Assembly: GCA_958295665.1 (NCBI GenBank)
Contig: OY282559.1
Location: 252,397,461-252,461,460 of the forward strand
From: Tipula vernalis
Lineage: Eukaryota; Arthropoda; Insecta; Diptera; Tipulidae
Length of the DNA: 64,000 bases
Reading direction: 5' to 3'
Below, in pieces: positions 54,040 to 64,000 of the stretch. The notes beneath the pieces are model-generated. The model worked only from the letters and a program-made list of their open reading frames with translations. It searched no databases and was not told the origin of the DNA. Position 1 is the first letter of the stretch. Each line of letters begins with the position of its first letter. Position numbers and translations under genes: made by a program.

Positions 54040-55600
54040 AGGCACGATTGTGTCGGAAAAACTGTCTAAATCTCAACATGCCTATTGCAAGGTGAGATCT
54101 GTAGGGACTGCTCTTCCATTCTCTTGTATATTTCATTGAAAAATCTTTCGAATATAGAGACCTCGTAATAGTAACCTTCTTGGATATTGAGGGGGCCATT
54201 AACAATGTGCTTCCAGGGGCTATAACTCGGGCACTTTCGGATCTGGGAGTGGATAAATCACTCAAGGACTGGGTAAATCAAACGCTAAGAGGCAGGATCA
54301 TAAATGCTAGTTTTGGGGAATCCTCCGTTAGAAGATTAGCAAGCAGAGGTACACCACAGGGTGGCGTACTGTCCCCCTACTTTGGAACTTGGTCATAAAT
54401 GACCTGTTGCAGAGACTGGAGGACGGTGCCTTCAAGGTAGTTTCCTATGCGGATGATGTTGCTATTGGTGTCCGTGGTAAATATCCCGCTCATATCGATC
54501 CTCCCACTTTAAATAGGTTCAGCTTGACTTCTACAGTTGAAGCGAAGTTTCTGGTCTCGTTTTGGATAGCAAATAATATTGGAAACCTAATATTCTGGAA
54601 AGGGTAAAGCAACGGTAGCGCAATACTCTTGCAAAAATGCCATTGGGAAAGGATGGGGCTGGAGCCCCGCATCGTACATTGGCTTTATACCGCTGTAGTC
54701 AGACCCATACTCTTGTATGGGGTAATAGTCTGGTGGCCTGCTCTGGACAAAACTGTCAACCAAAAACTGTTGACAAAAGTTCAGAGAACAATCTCTCTAT
54801 GGATCAGTGGTGCACTGAGGAGCACATCCATTCAGGCACTAGAGACTCTGCTATTTTTGACTCCTCTAGATATCTTGGGCAGGCGCCATATGGCTGAAAT
54901 CCATCTTAATGTGGACCTGCAACAATACAAGGTACTCATCTATTTTGTACAACAAACAAATTCCCAAGACCACCGACTATACTGTCCCGTCACTATCTTT
55001 TGACACAAAGTTCCGGACTAGGATCCCATCCAGGGAGGACTGGATGATGGGTGCAGTTTTGGAACCAGGAGTTATAAACTTCTTCACTGATGGTTGAAAA
55101 TGGGATGGAAAAGTCGGGGCTGGAGTGTTCTGCGAGGAACTTCTGTTAAATCTCTCCTTCCGTCTCCCCGACTACTGTAGCATTTTTCAAGCTGAAGTAA
55201 CTGCAATAAAGGAAGTCGTAGACTGGTTGAGGTATAATGTAAAATCAGTTTGTGATATTCGCATATATACGGACAGTCAGGCTGCCATTAAAGCGCTTCA
55301 ATCACATCTCCTCACGTCGAAAGTAGTCCAGAACTGTCTCTCATCTCTTAAGGAGATGACAGATCAGTTCATCATATACATTTTATGGGTGCCAGGACAT
55401 TTCATCAGTACAAGGAATATAAACGCCGATGAACTGGCTCGACATGGTACAACGGACCACTTCTCAGAAAGCAGAAAGGATATTGAAATGCCTCTTGGAG
55501 TATGCAAACCGCTGCTTCAGGAAGAAGCTAGCAAGCTGCCGAATGACAGATGGTCAAGTATCACTTTGTTACCTTACCACTTCGGAGAGACACGTCACCT
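54040..55600 (+). pseudogene. LOA-like LINE fragment (RT to RNase H)
   Basis: Starts near SQHAYCK, then FLDIEGAINNVLPGA, GTPQGGVLSP (a shift follows), VSYADDVAIGVRG, and after an internal deletion WLYTAVVRPILLYG with WWPALDKTVNQKLLTKVQRT. RNase H: INFFTDG with a stop in place of the next codon, WDGKVGAGVFCEEL, AEVTAIKEVVDWL, IYTDSQAAIKAL and WVPGHFISTRNINADELARH. It ends near 55600 without the zinc tail. Closely related to, but clearly distinct from, the LINE at 42.5 kb; truncated at both ends. Confidence 0.85.
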
Positions 55601-56613
55601 GTTAGCTCTGTTCGGTGAGGTCATTTTTTTGGTCGTGGGTCATTTTATCTCGGTAAGCTAACATTATATTTTTGGAGAATCACGGCCATTCCCTCTTACT
55701 TCATAACGACTTGAAATTACCCCTTTTAACCGATCAGTATGTGTACATACCGATTAGTCGAAATAGGGAAGCGTATAGCCGCCAGATACAACAAAATTTT
55801 GGGATAAACAATATGATATGACTAAAAAAAAATTAAATAAAGCAAAAATTGTAGTTTACAGGAATACCTGTTATTTAATGATAATTCTGCACACCCAGGA
55901 CACAGCACGATGCGATCCACCAGCACTCCAAACTTATGGGAATATTCTGATTGATATCCTCCACTCTGCAAACCAAATTCACTTCCTCATCTGAATTATG
56001 AAACGTTAACACCGGAACAGTTTTTTTTCCTTTTTTTTATTTTTTTATTTAACTTTTATTTATAAATTTTTTATTTTTAGTGTTTTATTACATATATAAT
56101 ATTTACAATAATTAATGGGTATAGTTATTTTACAATATTTAATTTATAGCCTATACACACGGGCAAACTATTCACAGTCCCAAATGGGTTTAGAGTAATT
56201 GGTTTAATTTTAGATATTCAATTACCAAAAATCACTATATACCCGACTTTCACGGTATGCACAAGTTATGATAAAAAAACTTTTTCTTTTTTTTTTATTG
56301 TATAATTTCCAATAATATTTTTTTTTGTGTTCTTGCTTCACAGAATTTTTTTTCCAAAAACTTTCCAATATATTGCTCTGATTAAAATTTTCCAACCTGA
56401 ACTACTTAAGTTTATTTTTTTTTTCCTTTTGTGCATCAGAACTTTCCCTAAACCGTTCCCTAATTTAACCTACTGTAGATTTGTTCTGCGGTGCCAGTAA
56501 CATGCATTTGTTACATTCGTGGGGACGTACCACACACCCTTAATGTCTCATCAAGCCGTGCACCACTAACCACCATGGAACTTGATTTTGAATTATCTAA
56601 CTACACCATTCAT
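55601..56613. other. No recognised gene
   Basis: AT-rich with poly-T runs (about 56027-56045, 56281-56295). A 60-codon plus frame (56491-56673) has no motif. The 3' LTR of the minus-strand gypsy element would be expected here but I could not find a matching pair. Confidence 0.45.
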
Positions 56614-57898
56614 TCAGGAACGAATGTCCTTGATATGGTAGGTTCCAAGATTTTTGCCTCCGTCATTTACTAACTCGTACGCAGTGTTTCCTAACTTATT
56701 GAGTACAGAACATTTAAGGAATTTAGGTGCCAGCTTAGCTGAAAATTTAGCTATGGCATTACTTTGCACATAATTCCTAACAAATACCGTTTGCCCAATT
56801 TCTAAACTTCGTTTCTTACTCCGGAGGTTATAAGTATGACAAGATTTTTTGTAAGCATCTTCCAAATGTTTCAACACTACACTCTGACAGGCACCTAGAG
56901 TTTTGCTTTTTGACTCCGCCGAAATAATTCCCTCACCTTCTAAGCTTAGTAGCTTTAACAGATCGTATTCCTTGCCATGCATGATCATGTGCTGTCCTAA
57001 CATTAAAAAATTGAGGAGAGTACTTCGTCGCATCATGTATAACATTTCGCAGAGCACAGGTAATCTCTGGAAGGTACTGATCTCACGTAGTGTGATTGTC
57101 GCCAACATAAGCTCTCAAAGCCGATAGTACAGACCGATTGACGCGCTCCGATGCATTCGCTTGGGGACAATAACGCGGAACAAGTGAATGTTTGACACCG
57201 AACTTAGACAGAAAACTCTTGAAGATTTTAGACGTAAATTGTGGGCCTTTATCAGAGACAACATACTCAGGTACGGAAAATGAAAGCAAAATATCTTTCT
57301 CTAAGAATTTGATGATATCTGAGGCGAGAGCTTTTCGAAACGGCTTCAGAAACATAAATTTAGAATAGTGATCGAAAACTGCTACGACGTTTTGTGATCC
57401 ACTACGATGCCGTATTGTGAAGTCGAGTCCTTGCAGACTCAAATGCGCTAGCCTGCCTGTGAGCTCTTTCTGGCCCATAAGCCATTTAACGCTTGCGTGG
57501 TCAGTGATGATGGTGAAAGGATATCCCTCGATATATGCTCGGAGCTTCTTTACGCTAAGCACAGCCGCAAAACACTCTAGCTCGATGATGGAGTAATTTC
57601 GCTGTGCTGCGTTCAACTTCTGAGACATACATGCGATGGGATGTTCCTCCCCATCATCACCTTCCTGCAACAACACCCCTCCGACACCAGTTGTACTAGC
57701 ATCGCACTGAATCACAAACGGTTTGGAAAAATTTGCGTGTACCAACACTGGAACATTTGAAAGCGCCAATTTGACACTATCAAACGCTTGCTGGGCTTTC
57801 GAGGACCAAATACATTTTGAGTTCCTTTTGGTGAGATCTGTTAGAGGCGCAATAAGAGAAGCGAAGGAGGGAATAAAGCGTCGATACCATCCCGCCAT
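56614..57898 (-). pseudogene. Gypsy element B: RNase H fused to integrase by deletion
   Basis: Minus strand. The frame 57898-57083 runs from the end of the reverse transcriptase (MAGWYRRFIPSFASLIAPLT) through RNase H (VIQCDASTTGVGGVLLQ, RNYSIIELECFAAVLSV, FTIITDHASVKWLM, RHRSGSQNVV). It then passes, without a break in phase, into the integrase core at AVFDHYSKFMFLKPF, then VVSDKGPQFTSKIF and CPQANASERVNRSVL. The RNase H ADxLSR block, the HHCC zinc domain and the first integrase Asp are missing. A shift near 57090 leads to the frame 57108-56614 with LNFLMLGQHMIMHGKEYDLL and the C-terminal KLAPKFLKCSVLNKLG. Confidence 0.85.
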
Positions 57899-57919
57899 TC
57901 CTTAGAAACGACTAAGTTT

Positions 57920-58610
57920 TTAGGAATATGTAGTTATTATTGGATAATCGTTTACGGCTTTTACCTTATACGGGTTTGTTGAAAGGGTTCCGTCGCCAAC
58001 CACATAACCTAGATAGCGTTTGAGGAGGAAGTGACTTTTTTCAAGGTATACTGTTAAACCTGCATCAAACAATCTTTTACCAACAATTGACAGCAATTCG
58101 AGATGATCTTCAAATGTCCTAGAAGCAATTAGAAGGCCATCCAGATAAACAAAGACGCGATCGTGAAATTCATGAGGAATCACCCGGTCCATTAACCGGC
58201 TCATACTGTGAGGCGCGTTACAGAGACCAAATGGCATAACTTGATACAAAGGGCGACCAGGGACCGTAAACGCCGTCTTATCTCTGGACTCCTCATCCAA
58301 CGGGATTTGCCAAAATGCATCTTTCAGGTCGATACTTGAGATAAATCTTGTTTCCTCCAATCGGCTGATGAGTCCTTTGATTATAGGCAGCGGATACGCA
58401 TCCTTTTTCGTCACTTCGTTCACTCGTCTTGCATCCAAACAAAGACGGACCTTGCCATTTGGTTTCCGAACTAATGTCACGGGTGAACTCCATGCACTTC
58501 TGGATTCTTCAATTACTCCCAGAGACACCATCCGATCTATCTCAACAAACAAATCAGCTTGTACCACAGGAGATACAGGATAGTATCGTTCGATGGGCGT
58601 AGCACCTTGT
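57920..58610 (-). pseudogene. Gypsy element B: reverse transcriptase, mutated active site
   Basis: Nearly complete polymerase on the minus strand: VSLGVIEESRSAWSSPVTLV, KVRLCLDARRVNEVT, ISSIDLKDAFWQIPL, MPFGLCNAPHSMSRLMD. The catalytic box YLDD reads YLDG (FVYLDGLLIAS), so the second metal-binding aspartate is lost. It ends with LGYVVGDGTLSTNPYKVKAV and a stop at 57920, 21 nt before the RNase H frame. Confidence 0.88.
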
Positions 58611-58613
58611 ACG

Positions 58614-59189
58614 TCAATATTGTGCGAAATTATGGATGTTTTCCAATACCATTTTTGTTAAACGATGGAAATTGTTGATGGCGACATTTTTGATCATGGA
58701 ATGAACGTGGAAGTCAGAATCATCTTTATCCAACTCTGAGATACATTTTGGAATTATTTTAAATAATTTCCAAAAATCTATGCCTAAATAGAGAGCTTGT
58801 TTTAGGATTGGAATTAGATAAATATTCATTACTTTCTGTTCACCGTTGTAGTAGACAGTAGCCCTAAAATATCCCATAAAACGCTGCTTTTGCCCACCTG
58901 CTGTTTTGACTTCCGAGGATATGCTATGAATTTTTATATTAGGATTTAAAAGATACTTTTCACAACCCTGTCCCAACGCAGTAATAGAGGCACCACTATC
59001 CATTAAACCTTTATAAGGTATCCCATTAATACCCACGTTGGCGTATGGTCTATCATCTAAATGCTCGGTAATGAATGTTTCCGAAATGAAAAATTTAGTG
59101 TTTTTATTACGAGATTTAGCTTTATCCGAAAGTTTTATTTTAGATTGATTTGAAATTACCGAGGTACTATTTTCAGGACAAAATTGCAA
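58614..59189 (-). pseudogene. Gypsy element B: aspartic protease
   Basis: Contains PYANVGINGIPYKGLMDSGA with the active-site DSGAS, then MGYFRATVYYNGEQKVMNIY and LYLGIDFWKLF as the C-terminal block. The frame shifts at about 58620 before joining the reverse transcriptase (VQGATPIERYYPVSPVVQAD region). N-terminal 40 residues are Lys/Ser-rich linker. Confidence 0.8.
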
Positions 59190-59271
59190 TTTAGAATTTG
59201 GAATAACAAAATTGGGTTCGGCCGAATATTTTATTGTTGATTTTGCTGGGAATTGTTGGTCAAAATTTTTA

Positions 59272-60428
59272 TCACATATGGTTGGTATGGCTGCCTGTGT
59301 TTCGAGGGTGGTTCATGGCAGCCCCTTGAGTCCTCGTCTCAACGTTTCCCGAAGAATAACACTTTGAACAGTTACTTCTTGTGCATCCGTCTTTACCACA
59401 TCCACGACAAAATAACCGCAGAGGTTTTGAACATTTAGCAAAAGTGTGTCCTATATCAAAACAATTCCAGCAAATAAAATTATTCGGTGTATTAGAATTT
59501 ACTGAAGGATTATAATTTTGCTGAAACGCATCAATTTGGTTCGGATTTGGGTTAAAATTTTGGAATTGTCCGAGATTAGGATTTACTAATGAATTATAAT
59601 TTTGTGGACCAAAGTTTGAACACGAACACTTTTGATTCTTGTCCGAGACAAAGTTTTGATTAATATTATCAGTGGTCACACCAGTTTGATCTACTACAGG
59701 GTTTACAATTTCACTCACGTGATATTGTGGTCTACAAAACTTGTCGGGTACATAATTGTGCCGTTTCCACATATCTTCGAGAGCGACACATCTTCTTACC
59801 AAAGCACTAATGGAGTCAATATCTTGGTCAGCAAGATGATTCTGAAGACCAACGTTCATGTTGTAGCGAAGCATTCTTAAAATATCAGAATTCGGAATCG
59901 AAGAGTCGGGGAAAGAATTTCGTTGTAAAATTCGATGAAAGATTCACCTGTTCTTTGTCTGCGAGAATCAATTAGCCTACGAATAGCGTCATCTGTACGT
60001 CGATCTTGAAATCGTTCAATAATTGGAGCTTTAAGTTGACTCCAAGACGAATTCGGATTACGCTCAATGTAGCACCAATACCAATTAGAGGCAGATCCCT
60101 TCAACAATACACTAAATTGGTCTCTTATTATGTATTCAGTGACTTGGTATGTACGAGCTAAGTGTTCTACTTTAAAGAGAAATCTCTCTACTGGTACGCC
60201 ATCCGTAGAACCATCGAAATCAATTTTCCAATTCGACAATTAATGTTTCCGATCATACGACCCGAACGCAGAAGTTGGTTGAGTAGCAAAGATAGGCATT
60301 GGTTGTGGTTGTCCGAAAGGTTGAGTTTGAATATTGGAATTTGGACACGAAAAATGTAATGTGTTATTATATCCAGATGGTGGAACTGAAAAATATTGTG
60401 GAATCGGATTTTGTTGAGCATTTGCCAA
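59272..60428 (-). pseudogene. Gypsy element B: gag, one stop and one frameshift
   Basis: The N-terminus (60428-60240) is Gln/Pro/Asn-rich. After a TAA the same phase gives the capsid: NWKIDFDGSTDGVPVERFLF, LLKGSASNWYWCYIERN, RRLIDSRRQRTGESFIEFYN. A shift near 59915 leads to MLRYNMNVGLQNHLADQDID, an Asn/Gln-rich stretch and the zinc knuckles CWNCFDIGHTFAKC and CRGCGKDGCTRSNC. Retrotrans_gag type. Confidence 0.82.
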
Positions 60429-61051
60429 TAGTGGTCAAATTTAAATTTTGCATACCTGAGTTTATCTGCTGCATTGTATCCGTATTCTGTGATATTTGCT
60501 CATTGGTTACAGCAGGTTTATTTTCGACAAAGCTTACTGTATTTGTTGAATTTTTAAGGGGGAGGGTTTTTAAATAAAAAAATAACTTCTCTATTTCGAT
60601 TTTTTATTTCGATTTCTTAGTGACACAAGGCCAATATATCGACGACACCGTATATTGATATATCTACATCTCTGTACATATTTAATAATGCCAATCCATT
60701 TAGTCGCTCCTCGCCGATTGTCCGGGTTAAAGGTTCTTCTAAATGTCTGACAAATATTTTGTGCTAATATTGTTATTATAGGTAGAAGCGTTCAAGATCT
60801 ATCGGGTGGTATTTTAATCATTTTAATTAATTTCGCTTAGGTTGTCGATTTTTTCAATCTTTGAGAGGAAGACGACTTTTTTGGACATGATAGTTAACTC
60901 AGAAATTAAAAGGAATAGAGAACTGATTTTTTTAACGAAACGTCTCATTTGAATGTATATATATCAAAAACCAAAAATTTGAAAAACCATTCTAGTTGAT
61001 AAAAAAAAATGTAAAAACAGTACTTATTTTATTGCACTCTGGTATGTATAT
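60429..61051. other. No recognised gene
   Basis: Leader or flank of gypsy element B. GGGGGAGGG at about 60560 and ATATATCGAC-like repeats near 60640-60665 are the only notable motifs. No LTR could be paired. Confidence 0.4.
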
Positions 61052-61400
61052 TAGATTCATAAGATTAAAAAAGTTCATAAGATTCAAAAGATTCATAAGA
61101 TTTATAAGATTCAAGCGACTCGTAACATTTATAAGATTCATAAGATTCATACGGTTCAAGAGATCCATAAGGTTCATAATAATCAAGAGATTCATAGAAT
61201 TCATAAGATTTATACGACTTCATAAGGTTCGTAAGATTCATAAGGTTTATAAAATTCATAAAATTAATAAAATTAGCAAATTCACTAGATTCAAACGACA
61301 CACAAGATTCATAAGATTAATAAATGTTTTATAACATTATACGGTTTGTAAGATTGATAAGATTGGAAAGATTCGTTAGACTCTCAAGATTCTTAATATT
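61052..61400. repeat. 9-bp minisatellite (ATTCATAAG units)
   Basis: About 35-40 imperfect units of ATTCATAAG and variants (TTCATAAGA, TTTATAAGA, TTCAAGAGA). The 9-bp period keeps frames open on both strands, producing spurious FIRFIRFKR- and NLMNLM-type open frames. Confidence 0.85.
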
Positions 61401-63744
61401 CTTAAAAAAATCTAAAAGTATAAAAACTCATGAAACGCGATTCCGATTTGATGACTGAGAAAATAAAACTCATAAAGAATGTCAAAAAACTCATGAAATA
61501 TTTGTCTATGAGAATAATTTTATTTAGATGATAACATAAGTTTGATGCACAATCTGTATAAAAATTGTTTCTAATTTTTAATTTGAAGAGCCCGGAATTT
61601 AAATTTAGAAGCTTAAAACTATTGTAAAATTTAAATAACGAGACACAATTTAAGGGTTTGTAATAAAAACGCAAGATTTTTATTAATTCTGATTTTTTTT
61701 TAGAACCGACACCCTAACTATAGAATCACTTTTCGTCTTTTTCTATTTTATTGCGATTGCAACCATTTATCGAAACCATTAGAGTAAAATTAGAAAAATA
61801 AAAGCGCAGTTTTGTGACTAAGTAGTTTGTATGCAAATTGTACAAATTACTTATAAAATTAATTTGTAAAATTTACTAGTAATAAAGATTCCTTTTGTTC
61901 GATTCTTGTTACATGATAACAAGATAAATACTTGTTTTTGGCTAAACTTTACTTACTCGCAGTAATTTGTTGTGTAAACATTTTTAGTAAAGGTCGCTGC
62001 ACGAGTAAGATTATTTTAATCTGAGATTATTTTTCAATGGAACGAAGTTAGTCACTAATCGATTTTTGGTGAAAATTATGTGTCATTTTTTATTTTAATT
62101 TGTGTTTGTCGTTTTTCAAACCAATTTGTGTTTCGATTTGATATTAAGTACATTACAGTATGGTCCGCAACCAAGTATCTCAAAGAAAATATTAAAGAAA
62201 CAATAAATAAACTATTCGTCGCTATTGTTGTATGTTACAGAAAGACATCTCTTAGTATACTTTTTCTTAATTTGCCCATTTTTAATGTCTTTGCAAACTT
62301 TTTTTAAGAACGTGAGCAATACACCGTGTGGCTATTATTCGTTTTCCTCCAAGCATTGTCTAAATAAGTTCTGAGACGTTCTCCATCGTATTAGCATCTC
62401 GACTCTGTATGACGGATAATCTAAAGTTTGAATGCCATTTTACTCTTTCTACTGGGTGCAAAAGCGACTTCGATGTTTAAGGTTGTTGTCTTTTTGAAAG
62501 CACCAACCTTTATTTCCACCACCAATTCTCAGCGGACATCAGCAAAAAATTTTGGTATAATTTCTCTAACAAACAGCTTAATTAGCTTCTTCTAAAATGA
62601 TAGAGGTGTTTTGGTGTAGTTTGTTACCTGCTTCACAGTCATTTTCGGTTCTTTGGGATAGGTAACCTAAACCACCCATTTTAATATTGTTGTTTATCAC
62701 TTAAATTCTCACACTGAACTAATGAAAGAAGTTAAGGCGAAAAAGATATGAAAGTGAATAGAATAATTTTGTCTCCTGCATTGTGCTAGGTAAGAAAGAG
62801 AAAAAATAAAATGAGATACTTTCTTGTGGAACGTACTGTATTATATGTATATGTGTCTGTTAGAAGCAAAACATGTTCTTATCTATCATTATGCTGTTCT
62901 AAGAAAAATCAAAAATAATTCACATTTCTTACAAAACTATTTTTTACAAAACACTTGCATTTTCACAATTTTTATTGATTCAATGCGATTAACTATTGAG
63001 AAAAATATTGACCAGCCACATTTTAAACTATTAGTTTGCAAAATATGAATAACTTAAAATTGGTTATGAACTTTTCTCCTATATCAGAAAGCTGCCATCC
63101 TAGAACCAAACGCAGTATCTACAAAAAATTGAAAATTCAGTTTATGGTTTTCTTCGTAACCTGGAATATTATTCTACCTGTTTACCGACGGAAAACTCAG
63201 TATTTACATTATTTCTTCCAGAAACACGCATTATTTTATCGTATCTTTCGAAAATTTCTAGCTTTTCTAAGCACGAATGACGGATCTACAAACTACTAGC
63301 TAAAAACGCAGTAACTGCTTGTGTGAATATGCACAAACCACATTTGTTTTTAGTATTTAGTATACTGCATTTACTGTAACATTGACTAGAATCACCTTTA
63401 CTAGACTGCAAACATTCCAATTCACAAAGGGCTATTACCAAAACTTCAAAGCCTAATATCTCAATTTCATGTCACCAGTTGATACCGTTTTTGGTTCTAG
63501 GACAGCAGAATGGATAAGGAACGTTTTGTTTTGAACCACAGAATAAACGGTATTTTAGTTTGATTTAAAAAACAAACCTGGCGATATTTGTCAATTCGAT
63601 TCGAATGTATTCGACACTTCGAAGTATAAGATTCATTTAAATACGAAACGAACAAGTCTGATTCAATTCAAATAAGAATCCAATACTTCGAAGACTCGAA
63701 TACGTTCGAAGCGAATTCACAAATAGCTCCCCTGTTTTTTATTT
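61401..63744. other. No recognised gene
   Basis: AT-rich. 62300-62700 is less AT-rich but its frames are broken and unrecognised. 63590-63720 has a cluster of TTCGAA palindromes. Short open frames elsewhere lack motifs. Confidence 0.45.
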
Positions 63745-63835
63745 GGCCATGTGGGCATTCAGCCACCTCGTACTGCGACCTAAAAAATCTTTTGTGCTTG
63801 GACCCTGCTTAATTATCCGTCCAGTCTATCCGTTC
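63745..63835 (-). mobile_element. LINE 3'-end fragment related to the 9-kb insertion
   Basis: Aligns with 9064-9155 at roughly 80% (GGCCATGTGGGCATTCAGCC, then CTGCGACCTAAAAAATCTTT). Same orientation, so a minus-strand LINE whose 3' end is at about 63745. Similarity fades after the TAATTATCCGTCCAGTC block. Confidence 0.7.
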
Positions 63836-64000
63836 GACTATCTGGACTCATTCCTCTCCCTTCTGTGGGGGGACCCCACAAACTTAGCAACCAATTGTTT
63901 ACCTATTGAATGTACACCATGATATGACGGTCATTACTATTTTCAAATAAAGTACTTTTAAAAATTGAACTGACTTAGCCCTTATTCTCATAAAATATCA
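63836..64000. other. Window end, nothing recognised
   Basis: May continue the LINE fragment; no motif. Confidence 0.3.

Noticed and set aside
60996..61334. 112-codon plus-strand frame rich in FIRF/KR repeats and complementary NLMN frame
   Set aside because: Produced by the 9-bp minisatellite, whose period preserves phase on both strands; no start context or domain.
1..64000. tRNA, rRNA, CRISPR or bacterial features
   Set aside because: No cloverleaf-type B-box with matching arms, no rRNA-like block and no spacer array was seen; the regular 104-bp array is a tandem repeat without unique spacers.

Overview
The window looks like nuclear DNA of an insect, most likely a fly. The background is very AT-rich and gene-poor, it contains metazoan retrotransposon lineages (Ty3/gypsy, BEL/Pao, Jockey- and LOA-type LINEs, a FLYWCH-type MULE), and it holds one host gene with fly-like splice sites and a compact 82-bp intron. 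There are no bacterial operons, CRISPR arrays or recognisable tRNA/rRNA genes. The species cannot be read from the sequence.

Layout. 1-6.8 kb: degraded LINE and gypsy fragments, a 5'-part Jockey-like LINE (minus) and two long hairpins. 6.85-23.34 kb: a decayed Ty3/gypsy element (CsRn1-like gag) with ~97% similar LTRs (by eye). It is split twice, by a 705-bp LINE fragment with a perfect 13-bp target duplication and by a nearly pristine 11-kb BEL/Pao element on the minus strand (535-bp LTRs differing at one base, CACC target duplication). The BEL element carries gag, pol and integrase reading frames, an additional upstream frame with zinc knuckles, a gag/pol junction that is a single UAG in a tobacco-mosaic-type readthrough context, and a leader with twelve 104-bp repeats built of palindromes.

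25.5-32.4 kb: a three-exon host gene (minus), found by splicing rather than as one open frame, encoding a 103-residue secreted six-cysteine protein. Its 6.5-kb first intron contains two hairpin elements. 32.4-38.2 kb: gene-free DNA with four inverted-repeat (MITE-like) elements, one with pogo/Tigger-like termini and TA target duplication.

38.2-42.4 kb: a second Jockey-like LINE (minus), a perfect 179-bp inverted repeat and fragments of an unassigned transposase-like gene. 42.5-48.06 kb: a GC-richer, nearly full-length LOA-like LINE (plus) ending in CCTAA repeats. 50.67-53.79 kb: a MULE DNA transposon with an intact FLYWCH/DDE transposase and compound tandem-repeat termini. 54.0-55.6 kb: a second LOA-like fragment. 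56.6-60.4 kb: a decayed gypsy element (minus) with a mutated polymerase active site. 61.05-61.4 kb: a 9-bp minisatellite. The last 2.6 kb holds only a LINE tail fragment.

The window is therefore mostly a stratified repeat graveyard around one small host gene. The BEL copy and the MULE look young enough to be functional. Coordinates of repeat edges are by eye; family names rest on recognised motifs, not on database searches.
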